Shown here: one piece after another, positions 56,101 to 61,968 of the stretch
Numbering within the stretch: position 1 is the stretch's first letter
How the letters are laid out: each line of letters begins with the position of its first letter
Assembly: GCF_030248535.1 (NCBI RefSeq)
Contig: NZ_JAHGAJ010000020.1
Coordinates: 1 to 61,968, forward strand
Source of the DNA: Vibrio sp. D404a
Lineage (GTDB): Bacteria > Pseudomonadota > Gammaproteobacteria > Enterobacterales > Vibrionaceae
Direction of reading: 5' to 3'
DNA length: 61,968 bases
The notes under the pieces: generated by a model
What the model saw: only the letters and a program-made list of their open reading frames with translations
What the model was told of the DNA's origin: nothing
Databases searched by the model: none
Program-made: the position numbers and the translations under genes

Positions 56101-57021
56101 TTAGGCGAAGAGGAGCCAACTTAGCGAGCCAACAGAGATCAACACCCACATGGTGATGCCAAACATAAGTGGTTTCGGGCCAGCCGCTTTCAGTTTCTCA
56201 ACAGAGATGCCACAGCCAATCAAAAACAGACATACAACTAATGCACGCTTAGAAATATCAAAGATCCCTTGATACACCATCTCAAACTGTGGCAGTAAAT
56301 CGCTGACTGCAATGGCTGCACAGTAGAAGAAAATGAAGTAAGGAATGGTGATTTTCTTCTCTTCACTCTTGAAGATCATCGCACTGACAAGAGCAATTGG
56401 AATGATCCAAAGAGCACGAGCCAGTTTCAGTGTGGTTGCGGTTGTTAATGCTTCTTCACCATAGGCAGAAGCTGCGCCCACAACTGAAGAGGTATCATGA
56501 ATGGCAATCGCAGCCCAAGTACCAAAGGTGTGTTGGCTAAGCTCTAGTGCGTGACCAATCATTGGGAAGATAAACAGCGCAATTGAGTTCAATACGAACA
56601 CAGTTGCCAGAGCTAGACCAATCTGCTCATCATCCGCTTTAATTGCAGGTGCGACTGCAGCAATTGCGCTACCACCACAAATCGCCGTGCCCGATGAAAT
56701 CAGATAGCCAGTGGTGCGGTCGAGGCCCATACGCTTGGCTAAGAACCAACCGATAACCAGCGTGCCAATAATGGTTGTGATGATCAGTCCAATGCCGTCA
56801 CCCGTGACTGCTAGGGCTTTTTCAAATTGAATTCCAAAGCCCAGTCCGACGATGGAGTAGGCAAGTAACTTTTTGGTGATTTTACCGACCTGTAGGTGTT
56901 CTGGTACCAAGCCCAGACTCGCCAATAGAAAGCCGATAACAAGCGCAGTGGGGGAGCTTACCCACGGGGTTAAGCAGAAAAGGGCAGCAAGATAAAAGGG
57001 GATGCTTTTGTTGAAGCTCAT
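56101..57021 (-). CDS. YeiH/UPF0324 family putative sulfate exporter
   Basis: A 306-residue inner-membrane protein with about ten hydrophobic segments. It has the family motifs [20 protein letters not shown] and [16 protein letters not shown]. The YeiH family is annotated as putative sulfate exporters, but direct evidence for this subgroup is limited. It is transcribed alone; the 150 bases before it contain a paired TGAAC motif (57103-57136) that may be an operator. Confidence 0.85.
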   Translation of the reverse strand: MSFNKSIPFYLAALFCLTPWVSSPTALVIGFLLASLGLVPEHLQVGKITKKLLAYSIVGLGFGIQFEKALAVTGDGIGLIITTIIGTLVIGWFLAKRMGLDRTTGYLISSGTAICGGSAIAAVAPAIKADDEQIGLALATVFVLNSIALFIFPMIGHALELSQHTFGTWAAIAIHDTSSVVGAASAYGEEALTTATTLKLARALWIIPIALVSAMIFKSEEKKITIPYFIFFYCAAIAVSDLLPQFEMVYQGIFDISKRALVVCLFLIGCGISVEKLKAAGPKPLMFGITMWVLISVGSLSWLLFA

Positions 57022-57102
57022 GTGATATCAGTGTTCGATTATTATAGGGTGAATTAGAGAGCACTATACGTTTAAACGATCGATAAGTAAGTCTAAATGA
57101 AC

Positions 57103-57136
57103 TGAACAAACGTTAAGAAAAACTGAACGTTTGTTC
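57103..57136. promoter_or_regulatory. Operator-like inverted repeat upstream of the YeiH-family gene
   Basis: GAACAAACGTT (57104-57114) and AACGTTTGTTC (57126-57136) form a perfect 11-bp inverted repeat with an 11-base spacer. Each arm resembles the TGAAC-N3-GTTCA palindrome at the TetR gene promoter (59687-59699). It lies between the acyltransferase fusion stop and the yeiH-family start. Without a T tract it is unlikely to be a terminator. Confidence 0.45.
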
Positions 57137-57171
57137 GTTGTCACTATCGTACCTATTAATCTGAGCGAGCT

Positions 57172-59046
57172 TTAACGAAATTCGCCTCGAAGTTTTACGA
57201 CCTTATCGCGCAACACATCGCATGACGCTTGTTTAGGGTCAATGGCATCACCCGCTTCGATTTCAAGCTTAGTCCAGAATCGTGTTGGCAAGCCTTTGCA
57301 CGCTCGTCCTTTGTAACGGCTGAAGTAACTCCCCCATAAGCCTTTTAGTGCCATAGGGATGACTGGAACGGGTGAACGCTTGATGATCAGTTCCATACCG
57401 CGCATGAACTCACCGACCTCTCCATCTGACGTTAAACGCCCTTCTGGGAAGATGCAGACAATGTGTCCATCGTGCAGAGCCTGTTCGACCTCGTTAAAGG
57501 CATTACGAATAGAGCGTCGGTTGGTCGCCGAAATAGGGATCACGCCAGCTCGTTTCAAGAAACGGCGCAGTGGAGGCAGCTTGGCGTAGTCTTCTTCCAT
57601 CACAAATCGGATTAAGCGTGGACAAACCGCACTCAACAACAAGGCATCCATATAGCTGACATGGTTACAAATGATCAGTGCGCCACCCTTTTCAGGAAGG
57701 TGGTGAAGGTTCTTGTGTTTCACGCGGTACATGGTGTGCGTCACGATCCAAGTAAAGAATCGGAACGCATAAATAGGCACTTGATAAAAAAGGTAAAACA
57801 CAATCAGTGTATTGAGGGTCGCTAGTAAGACAAACAACTCTACAATCGTCATCTCAAGCAAACTTAAACAGACGATACCGAGTACAGCACTGCCCACCAT
57901 AAACAGTGAGTTGTAGATGTTAAGTCCTGCAATGACCTGAGCTCGCTCATTTGGTTCTGCTCGGAACTGCATCAGCGCATACAGGGGAACAATGAAAATA
58001 CCGCCTGAAATGCCCAGTAATAACAGGTAAGCAAACAGCGGCCAAAGCTCTGAATGACCAATAAATTGATTGAATGACTCAAATTGTGGCAGGCTTTCTG
58101 GAACGGCCAGCGCCATTAAAAGGCCAAATAGGGAAATACCTAGGCTACCCATAGGTACGATGCCGATCTCGATACGGTGATTAGACAGCTTGTCACATGC
58201 TAATGAGCCGATGGCGATACCGACTGAGAATAGAGCCAACAGGAAAGCAACCGCACTCTCAGTGCCGTTTAGGTGAATCTTAGTAAAATTCGGGAACTGG
58301 GTTAGATAAGCCGCGCCTAAAAACCAGAACCAACTAATTGCCATTAAAGCCTGGAATGTTGGGCGGTCTTTTTTAGCAATCTTCAAGGTTTGACGGGTGA
58401 GTTTAATCGGCTGCCATTTGATTTTCATGTCCGGCGCATTGCTTGGCGCGTTCGGAATAAAACAGCTCGCGCTATAACCGAGAACCGCAAATAGCACGAT
58501 ACAAACAGAGGCGACGATTTTTGCGCTCTCATGAGAGGCGATCAGCCCTGCGCCTAATGTACCGATTAAAATCGCAAGGAAGGTGCCGGTCTCAACCAAA
58601 GCATTGCCAGAAACCAACTCTTTTGGTTCCAGTTGTTGTGGTAGAAGTGCGTATTTCACCGGACCAAAGAAGGCACTTTGGGTACCCATGAGAAACAGTA
58701 ATAGCAGCAGAATCCCGTAGCTTTCATAGATAAAGCCAATCGCACCTAAAGACATGATCACGATTTCAAGCAGCTTAACCTTACGGATAAACCAAGACTT
58801 TTCGTATTTATCGGCAAGAACACCCGCGAGTGCGGAAAACAGGAAAAATGGCAGTATAAACAAACCTGCTGCGAGGTTAATAAACAGGTTACTGGACACA
58901 GGCAGAGTGTCGACGCTCGCGAAGGCGACAAAAAGCAGTAACACGTTTTTGAAAATATTGTCGTTAAAGGCACCTAGAAATTGGGTAATAAAATAGGGTA
59001 GGAACCTTTGTTGCGTTAACAGCGAAGACTGGCTGCTGCTCTTCAT
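57172..59046 (-). CDS. MFS transporter / 1-acylglycerol-phosphate acyltransferase fusion
   Basis: A 624-residue two-domain protein. Residues about 1-405 are an MFS transporter of the LplT (lysophospholipid flippase) type with the N-terminal FLPYFITQFLGAFNDNIFKN. Residues about 430-624 are a PlsC-type acyltransferase with the NHVSYMDALLL (HX4D) and IFPEGRLTSDGEVG motifs. It resembles the LplT-Aas system for taking up and re-acylating lysophospholipids, but lacks the acyl-ACP synthetase part of Aas. It lies 33 bases downstream of a TetR regulator on the same strand. Confidence 0.88.
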   Translation of the reverse strand: MKSSSQSSLLTQQRFLPYFITQFLGAFNDNIFKNVLLLFVAFASVDTLPVSSNLFINLAAGLFILPFFLFSALAGVLADKYEKSWFIRKVKLLEIVIMSLGAIGFIYESYGILLLLLFLMGTQSAFFGPVKYALLPQQLEPKELVSGNALVETGTFLAILIGTLGAGLIASHESAKIVASVCIVLFAVLGYSASCFIPNAPSNAPDMKIKWQPIKLTRQTLKIAKKDRPTFQALMAISWFWFLGAAYLTQFPNFTKIHLNGTESAVAFLLALFSVGIAIGSLACDKLSNHRIEIGIVPMGSLGISLFGLLMALAVPESLPQFESFNQFIGHSELWPLFAYLLLLGISGGIFIVPLYALMQFRAEPNERAQVIAGLNIYNSLFMVGSAVLGIVCLSLLEMTIVELFVLLATLNTLIVFYLFYQVPIYAFRFFTWIVTHTMYRVKHKNLHHLPEKGGALIICNHVSYMDALLLSAVCPRLIRFVMEEDYAKLPPLRRFLKRAGVIPISATNRRSIRNAFNEVEQALHDGHIVCIFPEGRLTSDGEVGEFMRGMELIIKRSPVPVIPMALKGLWGSYFSRYKGRACKGLPTRFWTKLEIEAGDAIDPKQASCDVLRDKVVKLRGEFR

Positions 59047-59079
59047 GTGCGAACCTTGTTCATGTGCGACCTTTACGGC

Positions 59080-59670
59080 TTACCAATTAGTTAAGTAATT
59101 CGATAGTAGGTTATTAATCAGGTCTTTACCATCAATAGGTTCGGATGCGAAGAACTTGTCATCCACGCTTAATAGTGTAATACCGTGTACACCAGACCAG
59201 AGTACTCGGCTCGCTTTTAACACTTCTTTCTCGGTGTGATGGGGAGCAATGGCGAGAAGCAGTTGTTCAAGCATGCCCGTCATTTTATCGATACGACTCG
59301 ATTGCCATTGCGGCAGGTTCTCACCATTCATGTTGTGCTCAAACACCAGCTGCCAGCGGTTTGGGTGCTTTAGAGCAAAGTCGTGGTAGCAGTACGCCAA
59401 GTTAAACAGCGCATCTTGCGGGTTGCTGGATTGCTTTACTGCAGCACCGGCTTCGGCGGAAAGTTCATCGAGGGTTTTAGCAACCACGTGCAAAAGAAGC
59501 AGATTGTAATTACCGAATACATTGACTAGGGTACTTGGCACATATCCGATCATGTTCGCGATTTTTCGTAGGCTTAACTCATGATATGAGTGCTCCTCCA
59601 AAAATTGTGTAACAGTGTCTAATGTGAGCTGAACTAATTGCTCGCGCGTATGATCGTTTCTTCTGGCCAT
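59080..59670 (-). CDS. TetR-family transcriptional regulator
   Basis: A 196-residue repressor-type protein with an N-terminal TetR helix-turn-helix (LSLRKIANMIGYVPSTLVNV, residues about 33-52) and an all-helical ligand domain of the WHG type. A perfect palindrome TGAACAACGTTCA lies 17 bases before its start, so it probably represses itself and the downstream acyltransferase fusion. A lipid-derived ligand is plausible from the neighbour, but unproven. Confidence 0.9.
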   Translation of the reverse strand: MARRNDHTREQLVQLTLDTVTQFLEEHSYHELSLRKIANMIGYVPSTLVNVFGNYNLLLLHVVAKTLDELSAEAGAAVKQSSNPQDALFNLAYCYHDFALKHPNRWQLVFEHNMNGENLPQWQSSRIDKMTGMLEQLLLAIAPHHTEKEVLKASRVLWSGVHGITLLSVDDKFFASEPIDGKDLINNLLSNYLTNW

Positions 59671-59686
59671 GATGTATTTCTATTAA

Positions 59687-59699
59687 TGAACAACGTTCA
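59687..59699 (-). promoter_or_regulatory. Operator palindrome of the TetR-family gene
   Basis: TGAAC-AAC-GTTCA is a perfect 5-bp inverted repeat 17-29 bases upstream of the TetR start codon, the usual place for an autoregulatory operator. Related TGAAC/GTT motifs occur at 57103-57136. Confidence 0.55.
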
Positions 59700-59867
59700 A
59701 TATTTTAGTCCCCCCCTCTAGTAGGCGTCAATTGCTTTACTCAATAGGGGCTAAATTAATCTCAGCAATATTATGATACATGTGTAGCCGCTGTGAATAT
59801 TTCATTGTTCATTGTTAACGAGTATGATTAAAGAGTCGAAAGATAACGAAACCTATAAAGGATAAGA

Positions 59868-60776
59868 ATGAAACGATTTTTCTCACTAATCGCGATTCTG
59901 ATGGTATCAGTCGCGGTGACACCAATCGCAGAAGCGAAAAAGTTTGGTGGTGGTAAGTCATTTGGTAAGAGTTTCAAAACGGCTCCCGCTCCTAAACAAC
60001 AGCAGCAAAACACAAACTCGATTAAGCAAGACCAAGCTGGCAAAACAAATGCGGCCGGCTCTAGCAAAAAAGGTCTGATGGGCGGCATTCTAGGCGGCCT
60101 GTTAGCGGGTGGTCTATTAGCAGCATTCTTCGGTGGCGCGTTTGAAGGTATCCAGTTCATGGATATCTTGATCATGGGCCTAATCGCATTCCTTGCGTTT
60201 AAGTTCCTACGCGGCATGTTAGGTGCAAAGCAGGGCTCAATGAACCAGCAGCGCGGCCAACAGCCAGCGTTTGGTGGTATGGGTCAGAACAAGTTTGAGC
60301 AACCACAGCAACAACCGAACGTTCATAACTTTGAACAAGCACAACCTCAATCACAAGGTACTGCAGGCGGTTTTGGCTTTGGCGCACAAAGCGATGTTCC
60401 TCATAACTACCCACCAGGGTTCGACCAAGCAGCATTCATCAATGGTTCTCGCGAGCACTACCGTACTCTACAAGGTGCTTGGAACCACAATGAACTGAAT
60501 ACGATCGAAGAGTACGTATCACCAAGCCTATTCGAAGATCTGAAGGCTGAGCGTAACAAGCTTGAAGGCGAGCAACACACAGACGTAATGTATGTGGATG
60601 CAGAGATTGTTCGTGCTGACCATGACGGCAGCAAAGCGCAATTGAGCCTTCAATTCAGTGGTCGCTATCGTGATTCAGTAGAAGGTATCGAAGAAGATAT
60701 TACTGATATCTGGCACCTAGAGCGTGACCTAACCGCTCCAAATGCACCTTGGTTGATCGTTGGTATCCAAGGTTAA
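59868..60776 (+). CDS. Tim44-like domain protein
   Basis: A 302-residue exported or membrane protein. It has a signal peptide (cleavage after AEA), a Gly/Lys/Gln-rich segment (KKFGGGKSFGKSFK, PKQQQQN), two hydrophobic segments (about 70-88 and 95-115, glycine-rich then IQFMDILIMGLIAFLAFKFL), a Gln/Pro-rich linker and a C-terminal Tim44-like domain (about 175-302). The bacterial family has no settled function; the domain may bind lipid or protein at the membrane. An AAAGGA ribosome site precedes the start. It is divergent from the TetR gene. Confidence 0.85.
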   Translation: MKRFFSLIAILMVSVAVTPIAEAKKFGGGKSFGKSFKTAPAPKQQQQNTNSIKQDQAGKTNAAGSSKKGLMGGILGGLLAGGLLAAFFGGAFEGIQFMDILIMGLIAFLAFKFLRGMLGAKQGSMNQQRGQQPAFGGMGQNKFEQPQQQPNVHNFEQAQPQSQGTAGGFGFGAQSDVPHNYPPGFDQAAFINGSREHYRTLQGAWNHNELNTIEEYVSPSLFEDLKAERNKLEGEQHTDVMYVDAEIVRADHDGSKAQLSLQFSGRYRDSVEGIEEDITDIWHLERDLTAPNAPWLIVGIQG

Positions 60777-60827
60777 GATCTCACGTGACTAACTTAATAA
60801 GTTAGCCAGACAGAGACTTGATTATTG

Positions 60828-60863
60828 AAAGCCCCTACAGAGAAATCTGTGGGGGCTTTTTTT
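60828..60863 (+). terminator. Rho-independent terminator of the Tim44-like gene
   Basis: The stem AAAGCCCC-T-ACAGA / TCTGT-G-GGGGCTTT (60828-60857) with GAAA loop and seven T. Confidence 0.93.
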
Positions 60864-61061
60864 CTTAATTATCTTACCTCGTAGACAGGTCTAAGAAAGT
60901 TATTCGTAGGGAAGGCGGAGCAGTGATTAGAATGGAGAACTCTGAAACAATGAATATCGTCACGACAAATATTAAGTAATTTCTCTTATTGGTAAGGTGA
61001 GCTAATCTAAATGCAAGCTAACCATTTGCATTGCTTTTAACCACACCTACCTGAGATAACC

Positions 61062-61211
61062 ATGTCTTTCGAACCCATACTAGAGCCTGAACTTTCGTTG
61101 CAACAGAAACAACAATTAGCTAATGAATGTGAAGAACCAGTTTCTACAAACTGTTTAGGCTGTGCGGCTTATTTAGTATGTATGCGTCACCGTGAAGTTT
61201 GGAGTGATTAA
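61062..61211 (+). CDS. Small cysteine-containing protein, 49 residues
   Basis: An ORF below the usual size cut-off. The product begins MSFEPILEPELSLQQKQQLA and contains four cysteines (23, 31, 34, 40) in the region CEEPVSTNCLGCAAYLVC, a spacing that could bind a metal or Fe-S cluster. CTGAGA lies 5 bases before the ATG. It is followed by a terminator at 61302-61331 shared with the tRNA array. I do not recognise the family; no function is assigned. Confidence 0.55.
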   Translation: MSFEPILEPELSLQQKQQLANECEEPVSTNCLGCAAYLVCMRHREVWSD

Positions 61212-61301
61212 TATATGAAGGCTCACAAGAGACAACTATCTTGCCTTTAGTGAAGTGCGCTATAGGTATGTAATTGACTAGAAATATAAAACCCTAGATA
61301 C

Positions 61302-61331
61302 AAAAAAAGCCAACTCAGTGAGTTGGCTTTT
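61302..61331. terminator. Terminator of the tRNA-Tyr operon (minus), also usable from plus
   Basis: A perfect 12-bp stem AAAAGCCAACTC / GAGTTGGCTTTT (61305-61316, 61320-61331). On the minus strand it runs into seven T, 18 bases after the last tRNA. On the plus strand the T tract is four bases. Confidence 0.9.
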
Positions 61332-61349
61332 CGATCTCTTAAGAGAATA

Positions 61350-61434
<85 letters not shown>

Positions 61435-61501
61435 AGGGTAATTTTCATACTACAAAGAGTATACTTGAAAATTAGTTTCCCAACCTAGTTTCCAAGTTGT
61501 T

Positions 61502-61526
61502 CTCACGTTTAAAGGAAAAACATAAG
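61502..61526 (-). repeat. Conserved spacer hairpin, tRNA-Tyr spacer 1
   Basis: On the minus strand, CTTATGTTT pairs with AAACGTGAG using two G-U pairs, eight bases after the CCA end of the upstream tRNA (61535). Equivalent hairpins are found in the other two spacers. Confidence 0.7.
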
Positions 61527-61534
61527 AAAGAATA

Positions 61535-61619
<85 letters not shown>

Positions 61620-61671
61620 AGGGTATTTTTATACTTGAATGTTAGTTTCCCAACCTAGCTTCCAAGTTGTT

Positions 61672-61696
61672 CTTATGTTTAAAGGAAAAACATAAG
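61672..61696 (-). repeat. Conserved spacer hairpin, tRNA-Tyr spacer 2
   Basis: CTTATGTTT / AAACATAAG (61672-61680, 61688-61696) pair perfectly; with flanking TT/AA the stem is 11 bp. Confidence 0.7.
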
Positions 61697-61704
61697 AAAG
61701 AATA

Positions 61705-61789
<85 letters not shown>

Positions 61790-61841
61790 AGGGTATTTTT
61801 ATACTTAAAAGTTAGTTTCCCAACCTAGCTTCCAAGTTGTT

Positions 61842-61866
61842 CTCATGTTTAAGGGACAAACATAAG
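61842..61866 (-). repeat. Conserved spacer hairpin, tRNA-Tyr spacer 3
   Basis: On the minus strand, CTTATGTTT pairs with AAACATGAG with one G-U pair; the loop differs (GTCCCTT instead of TTCCTTT), while the stem is kept. Confidence 0.7.
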
Positions 61867-61874
61867 AAAGAATA

Positions 61875-61959
<85 letters not shown>

Positions 61960-61968
61960 AGGGTGTTT

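Overview
The window is core chromosome of a Vibrio-like gammaproteobacterium. This is inferred from gene content and order: a polar-chemotaxis tail (ParP-like, cheW, DUF2802) joined to ccmABCDEFGHI, tandem fadL genes beside fadIJ, a dctPQM/dctBD block, tig-clpP-clpX-lon-hupB-ppiD-comEA, menFDHBCE, and a tandem tRNA-Tyr array. No phage, integron, transposase or CRISPR array is visible.

Layout. 1-2020: end of a chemotaxis operon. 2296-9378: cytochrome c maturation genes ccmA to ccmI, mostly overlapping. 9502-10290: mlaA lipoprotein. 10371-14749 (minus): two FadL-type outer-membrane channels and an ECF sigma factor with a DUF3379 probable anti-sigma partner. About 14894-15057: an unannotated, highly structured probable small RNA with its own terminator. 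15293-18807: fadI-fadJ (fatty acid beta-oxidation) behind a FadR-type operator. 19097-24270: M16 protease, sixA, smrB, prmB. 24559-27094: LysE-type exporter, a 33-residue small protein, selO. 27356-33993: C4-dicarboxylate TRAP transporter dctPQM with a sigma-54 promoter, and the opposing dctBD two-component system. 34622-43527: tig, clpP, clpX, lon, hupB, ppiD, comEA (protein folding, quality control, nucleoid, DNA uptake). 43556-48024: rhombosortase, tapT, a dGTPase-family protein, yfbR, alaA. 48316-55703: menaquinone synthesis menF-D-H-B-C-E. 55823-60776: small membrane protein, YeiH family, MFS/acyltransferase fusion with a TetR regulator, Tim44-like protein. 61062-61211: a 49-residue cysteine-containing small protein. 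61350-61959: four tRNA-Tyr genes on the minus strand.

How the parts work together. DctB/DctD probably sense C4-dicarboxylates and activate dctPQM through the sigma-54 promoter. FadL channels and FadIJ form a fatty-acid uptake and oxidation module whose fadIJ promoter carries a FadR site. ClpXP, Lon, trigger factor and PpiD form a proteostasis block, with a sigma-32-like promoter before lon. Ccm and Men supply c-type cytochromes and menaquinone for respiration.

The most unusual signals are non-coding: the probable sRNA before fadI, a long hairpin in the tig leader, hairpins kept by wobble-preserving changes in the tRNA-Tyr spacers, a TAGT x7 microsatellite before the LysE-family gene, three 18-bp tandem repeats upstream of the dct sigma-54 promoter, and three small ORFs of under 60 codons.
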